Positions 22,492-34,662 are shown, counted from the first letter of the stretch. The stretch is 64,000 nt of DNA from Gyromitra esculenta (GCA_038503075.1 JBCAML010000009.1:1550001-1614000); one strand, 5' to 3'. Numbers and translations: made by a program. The notes: generated by a model not told the origin, from the letters alone.

Positions 22492-23753
22492 TTATGAATC
22501 GACGTCTAACTCTGCCTCCGCCTCCGAGGACGGTTGTGGTGGCGGTGGTGGGGCTGACGGTTGTTGAGGGAGAACCTGCGCGAAAATTTGTGACAGTTGA
22601 TCTGTCGAGATATCATTATCCAGACTAGAAAAGTCGAAATCTAACAGGTCCACGTCATCCAGAGCTATGTTGGTGTTCGACAGATCCACCTCATCCAACC
22701 AGTCGAGATTCCAAGTAATTCCACCACCACCAGCACCCGACGCTACACCTGACACAGCAACCCCCGCATCGATACCAAGAATCTCGTCAACCCCCTGCCC
22801 TTCCAAACCTTCCAAACCTTCCAAGCCATCTAAACCACCCAAGCCTTCCCAACCATCCACCCCACCTGCATAATCTTCTCCTAAATCCATTGGCTCGCCA
22901 GATGTCGCAAAGTCGATATGCGACTCGTGTATCGGCCTCTCCACACCGAAGATAGGTACACCAGCAAACTTAGAATTCTTCACGATCTCGTCGGGTAATT
23001 CTTCTGGGGGAACAGGTAAATCCCATTGTGACATATTTCGCATCGGGGGTATCTTCGAAGGAGGTTCTTCCGTTGATGTCAAAATAGATGCATGGTCGAG
23101 AGACACCGATCGAGGCCTTTTGTGCGAATCCGACGGGCAGGGCCCAGGCACATCACCACCTTTCCCACCAGAAGCATCGTTTGATGCTGATTCATCGTAA
23201 GAACTTATCGAAGTAAAGGAAGTCTGAGGCGTACCCACCGTTGACACCGTGGGTGATGGAGACGGAAGATGTTGTGGTTGGTTTTCACCAAACCGTGGTC
23301 TTTCCATAGCTGTCCATAGACTTCCTGGAAACGCGGGAGTATCATCGTCGAGTTTTCGTTTTTTGCTGAAATAGCAATATCCCGAGGGTTTGACAGGTTG
23401 AGTACAGGGGATTTTAAGGTCTACACATCGAGTGCAAGGACGTGCCAGTCCACACTTTTTCTTCTGCTTGTTGCATGTTACTTGAGAGGGAGAGATGATA
23501 TATCAGCCAAATATCCCCATCAAGATAACTGAGATGAAAAGATATCATGTATGGAATCAAGCATACCACATGCGATATTACGTGGTCTTTTCTTTGTAGC
23601 TGTCGTTGTTGCTGTTGCTATTGCTGTTGCTGTTGCTGTTCGTGCTAGGGTAGGAGTAGGGGTACATAGTGTGCGAGAAAGCATCTGTGAAGTACTCGAA
23701 GCAAAAGCGGGCCTCCGGGAAAATGGGGCGGCGGGAACCGAGAAGCCCGCCAT
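22492..23753 (-). CDS. Zn2Cys6 (Gal4-type) transcription factor
   Basis: Fungal binuclear zinc-cluster DNA-binding protein, nuclear. Two exons (minus): 23567-23753 and 22492-23480, giving 391 aa. The zinc cluster is complete at Cys62, 65, 72, 78, 81 and 88 (CX2CX6CX5CX2CX6C), with basic residues KKRPR before it and KQKKK inside. The intron splits the codon just after the first cysteine, so neither exon alone shows the domain. An Ala/Thr-rich stretch precedes the cluster, encoded by a GCTGTT-like microsatellite (23598-23640). Downstream come SP-rich regions, KKRK and KRPR basic patches, a GLEGLEGLEG repeat and an acidic C-terminus (DDVDLLDFDFSSLDND) likely to activate transcription. No fungal_trans regulatory domain is evident. 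Target unknown. Confidence 0.88.
23598..23640. repeat. GCTGTT-like microsatellite inside the Zn2Cys6 gene
   Basis: Trinucleotide-phase repeats (GCT/GTT) that encode Ala/Thr-rich residues on the minus strand just before the zinc cluster. Likely to vary in length between strains. Confidence 0.75.
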
Positions 23754-25330
23754 CGCCAAGATCCTGGATAGAGAAGACGAAGCAAGTTCACTGGGTGATG
23801 ATGGTTGTCATTATGGGGGGGATGTGGGGAGAAAAGGAACGATGGTTCATGGGAAAGTTCAAACAGTCAGATCGCTGGAACACCCGCTGCCTCGACCCTG
23901 TCCAGAGTTTGCCGCTAGTGTCTGCCTGCCGCGTGAAGAGTTCTTAGCTGGAGAATCCTATGACCGTCCGTTGCCACCACCACCACAATCACCACCAACC
24001 ACCACAGCCGGATTCCTCCTGAAGACTCCAGAGTACCTAAAAGTTCCTTTCTCATATCGAACTACTGTAGAGACTAAAACACTCAACTTCTTCCTCGCCA
24101 TCGCCCTTTTTTTGTTTTTGTAAAATAGCCCTGACATCCCCCCACGGGTAATGTATGCGTCGGTATTGAGTTACATATTGGTCTTCGTTAGCAACAATAT
24201 GGCCGGCCTTAAACTAACATAGATGGGCACAAGAAAGATGTTTGATGCCTGAAAACCCATATTCCCAAAGTTTAGCTTCAGGTACCGAGGTTGGTTTGAT
24301 TGAATATTTTTCTTTTATGGGGGAATCTGAGACAACGGTTCAACAGGGCAAAAATAGATTTTTTGGGCAAAATTTGGAAATGTACAAAGCCGCATCAGAA
24401 AGCTTCGAAGTCTGCATTCCGCATTGAGGGAGAGAATTTGAGGTTGCACTTGTATCATATCTACCAGACCACCAAAGCAGAGTTTGAGTTTGGCTGCGAT
24501 AGGCAGATAGTCGTACATACATGTAGTTGCACAGCTCTTGGACATGCTGCCCGCCGGAAGCAGACTGTTTAGTGGAGGGCCGAGAGGACTCCTGATTGGC
24601 CCAGGGCCTGTTTGTTGTTGTTTTTTGTCTCCGTGGATGTGGGCAGTGAACGATGGTGGCAACCTGGACACGGTCGAAGCCCCCTCTGGTCTCAAAGCTT
24701 GCCTTGGCTAGGTAACAGGCAAGAGGGACTTGCGTCGACTTGGAGATTCACGCCATCCTGGGAGCCAGCATGCACCACGTTGCTACCGGTGGTCGGTGTC
24801 CAGTGCCTTCCTGCCTTCCTGCCAACTTTTCCCTCCCTTTCTGCCCCCCTTCCTGTCCCCCCTTCCTGACTCTCTTTCGTCTTCTGCCTTCTGCTCAAAA
24901 CTCGCTTGCTCCCCACGCATCCCTATCCACCCCCTCCATCAGCAATACATCAACCCGCTTCCTTCCTCCACTTTGACCCCCCCCCTCTCTCCTATCTTGA
25001 GAATGACCATTATCCCCTCCACTGTTCTTCTGCCAATACCTTCTCGTCTCTATCCATCTGTTTCGTCGATTTTATAATTAATCCCTCGGTTTCCATCTTT
25101 TGGGCTTCCACACCATTTGCCCTACACGCGTTCATAAAACATTCAAAAACCCCTTTGGAGAAGCCACGCTTCTCTTTTTCTTTTGAGTTTCGGCGTCACT
25201 GGTCATTCAGCACTCGCTGTATTTTTTCATATATTCTATTTGCTTTCAAGTATCTGGTTTTGTTCCTCCTTTCGATTGATCGATTGAATCTATCTATCGG
25301 CGGTATATTTTTTTCGCCTGCAGCATTTCA
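23754..25330. promoter_or_regulatory. Divergent region Zn2Cys6 factor / proline-rich protein
   Basis: About 1.6 kb. From 24780 to 25330 it is strongly CT-rich, typical of a fungal 5' leader for the plus-strand gene. A TACATGTA octamer lies at 24518. Open frames here look like shadows of composition bias. Confidence 0.45.
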
Positions 25331-26912
25331 ATGACGAGCATCACTGGATCACCTTCCCCCAAGCCCCGGGCCGGGCGCAACAACCATCGTCAAACAAAGA
25401 GCATCTCTTCCATCTCGGCCCCTAGTCAGTTCAATGCGAAACATAACACACAACAGCTAAATCTTCATGTTCACAGTAGTCACCAACTTCCCCCCAATCC
25501 TGTTCACAACAACCGCGGCTCTTCTCGCTCCCCGGCTGGCATAATGACACCTCCCCAAACACCGAAAGCGCAACACTTTCCGAGCGCCGATGGCTCCGGT
25601 AAGAGGAGGAAGAATAAAAAGCAAGATAAGCCCAAACAGGAAAGGACGAGGCCCAAGGATGGCGCAGCTCAAATCTCACCAGCGTTTTCCCCGGCCCCTA
25701 TTCCAGCTGAGATCGAATCTCCCCCCATGTCGTCGGATGAGCTTGCTAGTGGGCAGATTACTCCACCCAAATTGTCTTCAACACCTCCATCAAAGGCGTA
25801 TGCAGGCCCCACTTTTCATTCTTCGCCTGCACCGTCTGCACTACCCATGCCAAAGTTTTTTTCCAAGTCAGTTCCTGCCACCCCAGCAGGAACCAGCTTG
25901 CAAGCCATGATAGAAAGTGATTCAAGCGATGCTATCGCGTCAACTTCACCGTACCAGGGACGGGAACAGGAACAGGCGCAGTCACACCTTGAGTTGCTGT
26001 TCAGAGCAGCTAGGGCGGAAAATATGGGAATGAAACGTCAGAGTTCAGGTTCTACTTCCTCCAGCGAGACATCTACGGATTCATCGTCTGCGACTTTTGG
26101 GTATGTTGGAAATATTGTACTATTTGGAAGATATCTGGAACTTACTCGTTTGAATCAGCCTCGACCCCGAGTCTCCTATTCGTAGTAATCGTAGGATCAT
26201 TCGTAATATCCCACATGAGTCGGGACTTTTCTCCATGGATGAGTTGGATAAACCCACTTCACCTACATACAAAGAGCGCATCAATCAGGCCCGCTCTGTT
26301 ACCGCACCTTCAAAGATGCCAACACGGGCTAGCTTAGGAGAAGAGGAGGAACGTCAGAAAATGGAGACTGCTAACGCTTTAAAGCAATTTTTGCTTGCCC
26401 CACAATCTCCGGCAAGGAAGACACCGATTTCTTCGCCATCGCCTGTTTCACGAACTCCAAATAGGTCTTCGCGGGTTCAGAACAGACAACCCCCACCACC
26501 ACTCTTTAAAGCGGGCCCACCCTTGAGCCCTGCTCAAAATGCGTATCAAATACAATCTCCGCGTTCGCCGCCTAACGCAGGATATTTCCCACTGTTTCCG
26601 TCGGCGTTGGCTTTCCCTTACGAACAGGAAGCATCGCAACATACCGCACCAGCGGCGAATTTTTCTACTCCTGCCAAGGGAGCAGCTCCTTTCCGGGGTT
26701 CCTTTCAACCTCATTTCAATCCTATTGAAAAAAAATCTGATAGGATGTTTGGTGCATATATGACCTCACAGTTCGCTGGGGCATCCCAAGGCAAGCTGTA
26801 CCATAATGACCATAATTCTATTCTCGCCAGCAAGCTTGAGGCAGTTAAAGTCACACCGGCGAAGAGTGTGACAGATTTGGAAAATGATCTGAGAAGGGTT
26901 TTGATGATCTGA
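25331..26912 (+). CDS. Proline-rich protein with PNRC/EDC1-type Dcp1-binding motif
   Basis: Two exons, 25331-26100 and 26159-26912, giving 507 aa. Largely disordered, rich in Ser, Pro, Gln and Lys. A short motif at 157-176 reads YAG then SPAPSALPMPKF. This matches the PNRC/Edc1-Edc2 pattern in which a YAG element activates decapping and the following LPxP segment binds the Dcp1 EVH1 domain. I infer a role as a cytoplasmic mRNA-decapping coactivator. Other visible parts are a basic patch KRRKNKKQDKPK (91-102), a segment HLELLFRAARAENMGMKRQSS, and a C-terminal FGAYMTSQFAGA...NDHNSILASKLEAVK region ending in LENDLRRVL. Length is far above yeast Edc1 (about 175 aa), so the orthology is only to the motif. 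Confidence 0.85.
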
Positions 26913-28100
26913 TTTTTTTCTTTCTGGTTTTTCTTTCGCTCCATGGTTTCAGGTCTTTTGGGGGGGTGGTTGTTTTCTTGGGTTTTCCTTGCTTCCTATC
27001 TCTTTTTTACTTGACTTGGGACCTGGCGAGGTGTGGACATTGTATAGTTTCTGGACTCTTGTGGATTTTGTTTTGTTCTTCTGGTAGGCTGGGTGTTTGC
27101 CTGCTTTTATTCCAGGACGGTTGATAAGTTTGTTTTGGACCAGTTGGGATGCGGATTTTGTGTTCTTTTTCACATCATACCCCTCTTTTTCTCTAGTTTC
27201 ATTTCTTTGGCGATTTGTTTGTGTTTTGGGTGCTCTTTGCATTTGGGTTTGGACATCGATTTTGCGTTGGTTTCGTTTTTTGTCTCTGTCCAGGGGTTTT
27301 TTTCTCTCAGGGTCTTATTCGAGAAATGTCTTTCATGTTCTATGGGGGTTTTTCAGGAACGGCAGACCTCATTGTGGATTTTTCTGTTTTTCTCTTGCGC
27401 ATCTTTGCGGATCTGTTTGGGAAATGGTGCACGGTTTGGGTTGATATTTGACTTTTCTGTTGTCTTATCTTCGGCATGAAGAAGGTATTTTATTTCTTGC
27501 GAATACCCTTCTTTATTGATGGTAGGCCTTTCTTCTTCTTTTCTTCTCCCCCTTCTTTGGCTTTAAAAATCATTTAAACGCTTCTTTCACTACAGGTATT
27601 TATTCACATTTTTAACCCACTATTCCATTCGGAGGTGGATTTTTCTGGTACATAGCTTCTTACTATACTACCCCTTCCCCAACCTCCGTTGTGTTATATC
27701 ATTTTCACCTATATTCTGGGTTTTTTTGTTTCTTTGGTTCTCGTTGTTAGCTTGTTCATACACCACTGTCGTTTTTTCCCTCTACTTTCTTGCAGGATGT
27801 TATTTTAGCATCTAGTGCATTGGCACGTTGACTGATATCTATTTCTTTATGTTGGATGTTGGTGGGACCCTTTTCAACCAAGGGTTGTTAAGGTGATGGA
27901 TGGTGACGAGGTGATGAGGTGGCGAAGAAGTGACGAGTGGAGAGGTAGTGGTAGTTTAGGGAATGGTTAGCGACATGTGGGAGGAAATGATTTGAAGCAG
28001 GATGAGGTGTTGAGATCTTGAGAGATGGTGAAGGTTGTACTTTGGCGACACACTGCCTATAGAAACGCCTGTGGAGGAGGATGTCTATACTTTCTGGTAT
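26913..28100 (+). other. T/G-skewed 3' region after the decapping-like gene
   Basis: The plus strand is dominated by T and G with A scarce, over at least 26913-27560 and more weakly to 28.1 kb. Probably a long 3' UTR or transcribed spacer. Open frames inside are Phe/Leu/Cys-rich artefacts of the skew. Confidence 0.4.
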
Positions 28101-28874
28101 ATACACTTTTTTTACTTTCGCTGTTCATCACTTTACTTCGAAAATCTATATCACATTTTTATCTTTGATCTTGCTCTCTTCTTCGATACTATTTTATCTC
28201 TTTCGTCTACATGTACCAGGCGAAAGTATAGACGCTGTCATTTCCGTAGTCCAGATGTTCGGCTGGCTGTGGAAGATGACACGGTTGCAGGTGCACGTAC
28301 ACCTCATTTTCGTTTCACTTTTCGTTTTGATACCTGTTCTGGATTCCCTCTTTGGACTCGTGATGCATCCATATAAAATTTATAAACCCCTTTTTCATCT
28401 TCTCCATCCCGAAATGCCTTCTCCGATGTACATAACTAATCGATGATAAATTACGAATATGAGTACGTTTGAGGTTAAACCCCGGACTCTAGGATTATCA
28501 TTTCTCCACCACCTATATTGCACTCCATCGATGCGATATTGAATATATGACGGGTGATTGTCGGTGATGGCCTGAACCCGGATGCGTCGGCTCAAAAACA
28601 TTCAACCCTTCTTTTTCTCGTGGCTTGGATGTGCAACAGATAGAGAAACATCTACATCATTCCCCCACCCCTCTCACGACCTTATCGATAGCCGACTGGG
28701 GCTGCTGCGTCTGGTTTGATTGTAATTCTTCCCACGGAGTTTACATGTTAACCGGTCGATCCAGGCAACAGGCAACCCTAGGCAAGAAAGAACATCCACG
28801 AAATACTTAGGCAGTCGTTTTGCGAGGTAATAAAGGGAAGGACGAGACTGAAAAAAGGTGGGCTGGGGTTCTGG

Positions 28875-28901
28875 ATGCCTGAATGCCTGAATGCCTGAAT
28901 G
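28875..28901. repeat. Tandem repeat, unit ATGCCTGA, 3.4 copies
   Basis: Three perfect ATGCCTGA units plus ATG, followed directly by a poly-A run of about 16. Confidence 0.9.
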
Positions 28902-31301
28902 AAAAAAAAAAAAAAAAGGTTTCGCGACCAGGTGACCTGGGGTTTAGTGAAACTCGAAACGACACTCTGATCGAAACCCGGTGTACATGGAAGTACCGGG
29001 GATATTAAGACCACCCCTCCCTCCGTCTTTTAGCGACGATATGGATTTTTTTCTTTCTTCTTTTTCTTTTAATTACCCCTCCAACCTACAATAGGACTGA
29101 TTCCGACATTATTATTATTTTTTCCTTCCCGTGTGCGGAGTCGATTGTGAACCCGGGGGTGGGGTTTTCTCGGAAGCTATTATTTTCGGCTATTCTAGTG
29201 GGGGGGGGGTTTGTTAGCTGCCTATTGTCAGACCTCCAAGGCTCGACCCCACAGATTGATGAGACGCGCTTTTGTTCCTTTGGCTGGCCTGACCTTGCCG
29301 CAAATCGCTGATCAAGGTGAAATTAAGGGAAGGCTCGATAACTATCACGGATCACGGGCCGATATATATACTCTATCGATAACACTTATCTTGGAGGTAT
29401 TTTTAAAAGTCTTGGAGATCAGCATCGCATATGTGCCATAAACCCGGCAATCTGGTCTTACTTCTTTTTTCGCATAGGCTTATGTCAGGTGTGTAGTGAA
29501 TTGGTAGATTAATGTGGGGGTTCTAAGTAGTAGTATTTTAACTTAGTATTGCTATATACATGCTATATCAATAATTGGTTATAGGGTCTAGGACAGGATC
29601 AACTTCTTTTCCCCGGGAGGGGAGCTTCCAGCCAAGATCTTCCAAACAGGTTTAAAACTACTAGCGCTAAAATGTTATACCGCTCTGAAAGGGGAAAGCT
29701 AATAAAAGGGGTTACTTTAAGCCGCACTCTTAGGTGTCATATAACCAAAATTTCCATGGGGAAAAATAATGTTGTACCCTATTATAGTCACGATCTATCA
29801 CTCGATGTGTGTGGCCGCAAGATTATCCGGCACCCCCGCAAACGGATAGATGGATATATCGTATCAGCTTATAATTAATTAAATATGAAATATATCAAGA
29901 GGATACTTAAAGTACGGAGGACGGGTTTTCTAGGCATATGATACAATCTAGTTCGGTTAGATAAGTACAATTACCAGGGAACGAAACGCATAAACTTTAA
30001 TTTGTATATAAGGAAATGACGAAATCATAGACTCTAATACTACATGTACTCTAGTTAAAAAAAAACTATCAGGTTCAAGTCAATCAAATTTCGCTTCGGG
30101 CCCTAGTAATCTAAGTCATCACTTGAATGTAATTTACCAATAGAGGTGCTGATCAGACCCGGAACTGTTGTCACTATCCAAACTGGCTACGAATAATGCT
30201 GGGTATCTGGTTTCTTCAACTTATCTGCGGATAATACTCAATGGCTATATATATATTGATTTCATCGAGACTTCAAGAAAGGTATTTTCTAGGAGGAATC
30301 ACCTTTTCTTGACATCTCAGGTGAAGAATAATTCGATAATTATAACAAAGCCACCAATATTGCAAGAGGATCTCTCATGATCAAAGGTTACACGATTTAA
30401 TGAAGCCGAGTAACATAGTTTTTATACATAACATTTTAACCCAGCACCCAGTTTATGCGTATGCTTGTGGTCTGGGTAAACGGTTAGTGAATTTCTAATT
30501 GAGTCATGAAAAATCACTCGTATTACCTCAGGTCACTGATGAGCACATCATCTGGCACGTTCTAGCAAATGAGGAGGAAGACTATCAGATAGTATAGAGC
30601 CGAATATGCGCTGATATGAGACACCTGACATAACCAACAATAATCAAATCAGTAGGGGCGAGGGAGATGCGAACCCAAGAATTTCCACATCCTTACCGAT
30701 AGCCTTTTAGCTTTGTTGGTTAAACTGTAGCAGTCTTCCAGGGTTGAGCATAGCCCTTGAGTTGTTGTTTCTTCCCTCTAATGCTCGAGAAGGCCCACAT
30801 GTCGTTTAACGTTACTCCAGATCGATAGTAATAATCCCTCTAAACTTGCTGTCGCGTGCTTCAAGGGAGAGCAAGCCCACGCCCAGTAGAGAAGACAAAC
30901 CTAGCTGACATCCTTAGTAAGAATTAGGCTGTACTGTATACCCCCATAACCTCCCATTTCTACCCCGCTTGCACCATCTTCCCGTTCCTACAATCACACC
31001 TCGCATCCCCATTGATCATACCCGTGGCTCTTTACATGTGTTACCAACAACCTCCTTAACCCCACCCATTTTTATCGAAATCCCCCGTTTCCATCCAGGC
31101 AAGCTCGCCACTGTTTATATCTAATACCCATAGCTAGCCAACAATGACCAAGCTAACTCTCATTATTTTGATTAAGTTTGAGATCGGGGGTATATAGGTA
31201 GGAATAAGATATCACGATTGCATATCTATATTCACATAAAATCACTCGGTATGTACAAATAAAAACCAAGAACTAAACCTAATGTCATAAGATCATTGAG
31301 C

Positions 31302-31357
31302 AGGTACCGTCGGGGCTGGGCAAATACAGACCGTTGCCGAGAGGGGGCGTCTTGGAT
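31302..31357 (+). repeat. Left arm of 56-bp inverted repeat
   Basis: Reverse complement of this arm matches 31636-31691 with 48 of 56 identical bases. Five of the eight differences are transitions. Shared core: CTCTCGGCAACGGTCT. Confidence 0.85.
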
Positions 31358-31457
31358 TAAGCTAATTTGGGGGGGGTCATTACGAGTGGATACCAACAGC
31401 CTAAGCCGAGCCGTCTTTCCCTCGGTTTTGATATAAATTGATCCCTCAAAAGGTATA

Positions 31458-31631
31458 CAGTCGCACCTTGTTATAAGGGACATGCATAATTCGTGGGAAT
31501 TCGTTCTTTATAGCAAATTTTTTCCTTACAGCAGATTTTAAGTAGTGCCAGGAACTCAAAGTTGCACCCAATTTCCGTTCGTTATTGCAAATTTCCATTA
31601 CATCGGGGTTTCTTATATCAAGGTTCGACTG
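31458..31631. mobile_element. MITE, Tc1-mariner/pogo type (174 bp)
   Basis: Ends are inverted: the left terminus reads CAGTCGCACCTTGTTATAAG and the reverse complement of the right terminus reads CAGTCGAACCTTGATATAAG (18 of 20 identical). TA flanks both sides (31456-31457 and 31632-31633), the target-site duplication expected of Tc1-mariner/pogo transposases. Internal near-repeats (TTCGTTCTTTATAGCAAATTT and the similar TTCGTTATTGCAAATTT) echo the termini. There is no coding capacity, so it must be mobilised in trans. Confidence 0.82.
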
Positions 31632-31635
31632 TAGT

Positions 31636-31691
31636 ATCCCAGACGTCTCCTCTCGGCAACGGTCTATATATGCCCAGTCCCTACGGTACTT
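31636..31691 (-). repeat. Right arm of 56-bp inverted repeat
   Basis: Partner of 31302-31357. It begins two bases after the right TA duplication of the MITE. Confidence 0.85.
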
Positions 31692-32496
31692 TGGCGCAGC
31701 TAAACCAAAGAGCCAGCAGAATCCCACTTCCATTATACATATAATACTTATGTAACCAACAACAGTTCTAAAGAATAAAAAGCTGACCCATATAACGCCT
31801 GCCAAATCTAGGCAAATCCAATAGCAAAAACCCTACGATCACGACATAGTCACCCTAGGGTCTGTGTCCCACAAACCAACCGTACCTGTTAATAAGAGAG
31901 AGAAAAAAACGAGTTATACCCAAAACAACCCACACCACCTCCCACTATCGGGACGACTTAGTTTTGTATATTATCACAAAGCGAATATTTCTTATAGCTA
32001 GCATTAATCTCGATAAAAAGGCGATCTCGATTATTACTATACCGTAGGCTCTAGCTAGTTCTGGATCAGCCCCCTGTTATTTGGAAAGTTTTCCCGGTGT
32101 TTACCAATCTTGAATTGGAATTAATTCAGCCGATCCAGATAAATGGCACACTTTAGCTAAAACAATAGCAATTTACCGCCCTCTTTACTTTTTTGCGAAA
32201 CACCCCGCGCTCCTCAATGGCATCTGTAAGGATAATGTTGACCCCCACCATTATTTAAAAAAAAGGCTAGATCGAATAAGCGAGCCTAAGTGGCTACGGT
32301 CCAAAATGATCCTCATCTTAAAAAACGGCCAAGGATCCGTTAAAACATGCAATTTCCGGGTATCATATATGGCATGGCATGGGGTAGGGCAGGGTAGGGC
32401 AATTTACGATACACACTTTAATCTAAAGTAGCTTATCTCGATTATGGTAATCCAGGAAATAAAACCAATTAAGTTTTCTTCTCCCGGGCCGGAGGC

Positions 32497-33626
32497 TCAA
32501 GATGTATCTTCCTCCAGTGTCGCAAGGCCTTTAACACTATACCCGCCCTCCGGCGTTTCTGCCCAAAGCTCGTATGTCTTATCGGTAATCCGGCGGCCAC
32601 AAATTTTATATGGCTGCAGTATCCCCGCATTGCCGCCCCGGCGACGATTTTGTCAACAAAACCGCCCACGAGAAAATGTAGAGAGTGAGGGGATACGTAC
32701 CTGGTCAGCATACATCGGGGCCAGACAACTATAATCGAATTGCCTGACGGCCCATTTCTTTTCCTTACCCGTGTCAAGGACATTGATGCGTAGGAGCTCG
32801 AGAAGTAATACGAGCGACATTGGACCGTGACATAGAAGCCCAGGGTATCGCTCCTTCTGCTGTGTGAACAACGGGTCGAAGTGAATTTTGTGCGCATTAA
32901 ACGTCAGAGCCGAGAAACGAAACAACAGATTCTGTGTCGGCGTAAACTGTAGTGAAAAATCTGGCTGATGTGGTGCTGTGCGGGGGGTTTTTTTTAGCAA
33001 TGTAGTTTTTTTTTTGTTTGGTATTAGGCGGCGTAGAAGATAGTACGTTTCACCACTCTCGTAACTGCATTTTCATCTCTCGGTTCTTTAAAAAATACCA
33101 AACACCTTTTCTCCACCACAGCAGCATTATTATCGTCTAAAGCTTCAGCCTCAATCTGGTTCTTTTCCGCCCACATTCGTCTCTCGAACCACACAAACAT
33201 TTTTTCTTTCCTCATCCTCCCTCTCGCCTTCACGTCCGTCACCTTCTCCTTCAGCACGGCATGATCCATCAACTGAATTTTCCTCGTCGGATGGAAGTGG
33301 ACTGATCCGCCAGCCCACATCCGCCGGTCCCATTCGTCTCCCGGTGACTGTTCAGCGTCGGAACCGTCACTTAGGAGTTGTGATTCAGGAAGTTGGGGCG
33401 GGAAGTACACCATATGGTGTCCTGGTGGCAAGTTTCCGGCCACTGGGAGCCGTGGTGGCGGAAGAGGCGTTTGCAAATAAGGCGAGAGGGAAAGGCTAAG
33501 GAGGTAGGAAGGCTGCGGAGATATAAAGTCGTAGACTGGCGGGAAGGTACGGGCGTAAAGATGATTGCCACGGGTTATGATCCGAACGGGATTCCGGGCA
33601 AAGGTACGAGTGAAGGTATTGAACAT
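32497..33626 (-). CDS. HTD2: Mitochondrial 3-hydroxyacyl-thioester dehydratase (Htd2-like)
   Basis: Hot-dog dehydratase of type II mitochondrial fatty-acid synthesis, which removes water from 3-hydroxyacyl-ACP. Three exons (minus): 33047-33626, 32701-32975, 32497-32613, giving 323 aa. The N-terminus (MFNTFTRTFARNPVRIITR) is rich in Arg/Thr with no acids, as in a mitochondrial presequence. Family marks are GHHMVYFPP, the RRMWAGGSVHF segment, VVKPPHQPDF across intron 1, the catalytic-region helix FRFSALTFNAHKIHFD (212-227), YPGLLCHGPMSLVLLLELLR, and the terminal strands KICGRRI and GGYSVKGLATL. The two introns are 71 and 87 nt. Related itaconyl/mesaconyl-CoA hydratases share the fold, but Htd2 is the closest fit. 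Confidence 0.92.
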
Positions 33627-34662
33627 TTTTTGGGATTTGATGGAATTACCGCTATGTATTTTGATATGGTTGGTGGTGGGGGGTTTGATGTGTTTGTGGG
33701 ATGTAATGTGGTGGGGGGTTGAAACTTGGCGGAAAGCTTAGCCAAGAGCCGCATGCTGCCGAATTCGCAGGGAAAGAGAAGGCAGTTCATGGAGGGTCAC
33801 TCGCACTCCCATTGCCGATACCGGACCGACGTCTGGCCGCGCCTATGCGCCCATCTACACATACCAAAACGCTCTTCGCCAATGGAAGGAGCGTCTAGTT
33901 AAACCTGTAGGAGAAACGAAGGCTTGCCTTTCTTGCATTGTATTTGGCGGTTCATCATACTCTGCACAGAAAAATAGCCGAATTATTCGTGAATAGAATA
34001 TCAAATCATAACAATCTATAATCGTACATGTTTCATGTAGTAAACTACAATCAGACATTACACACAAACAAATTAACAGTCACGATAGTGCACATTTTCT
34101 TTCACCACCACAAGCGTAGTCAATTTAAACGAAAAAAACAAAAACTCCGAAGAAATGAAAAATGTAGTCGAAGCCATGAAGAGAATACTACGAGGCAAAA
34201 GGGCTCACCGACCAGCACGAGGTATAGAAATGAAAAAAGCAACAGATCAAAAACAAATGTATACAGGAGTAGTGATCGCAAAAAGGGTAATAAAAGGGTA
34301 CTAATTCTTCTCATATCAAACAGTCCCTCCCCATAAGCTCCAAGCTAGTCTAGTAGAAGAAAATATCAACTAATAGTACTAGTAACATGAATGGAGAAAA
34401 AAAACACGAACTCAACGATGCAACCTTTGTAATTTGTACTATACCACCCGACAAAGGAAATAGGGAAGGGGTAATTAAAAGACACAGTTCTCACCCAAAT
34501 TATCGAATGGCTCCACCTTAATCACTCGCTCATATGCAATTCCCACTTGGTATCTATTCGACACAAAGTCGAATAAAAGAAACAAAAAAAGGAAAAAGAG
34601 AAATACTCGTAAGCTCTATAAAGAAAATGCCACATGACCCAATTAAGTCCCTATTCATTCAC
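33627..34662. other. Spacer between HTD2 and SMI1
   Basis: Contains the HTD2 promoter (right of 33627) and the SMI1 3' UTR. A-rich toward 34.4 kb. No gene seen. Confidence 0.4.

Larger units (their letters stand above)
28101..32496. other. AT-rich spacer with simple repeats and a MITE
   Basis: No supported gene. Two TACATGTA copies (28208, 30041), an 8-mer tandem repeat (28875) and, at 31.3-31.7 kb, a MITE beside a 56-bp inverted repeat. The stretch 29.4-32.4 kb is the most AT-rich and has frequent stops in all frames. Confidence 0.5.

Noticed and set aside
22667..22873. Plus-strand Pro/Ser/Lys-rich frame
   Set aside because: Antisense shadow of the GLEGLEG repeat in the Zn2Cys6 gene.
30650..30730. 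tRNA-like sequence on the minus strand (GGGTTCGCATCTCCC)
   Set aside because: The T-loop lacks the invariant A58 and no acceptor or T-stem pairing can be formed.
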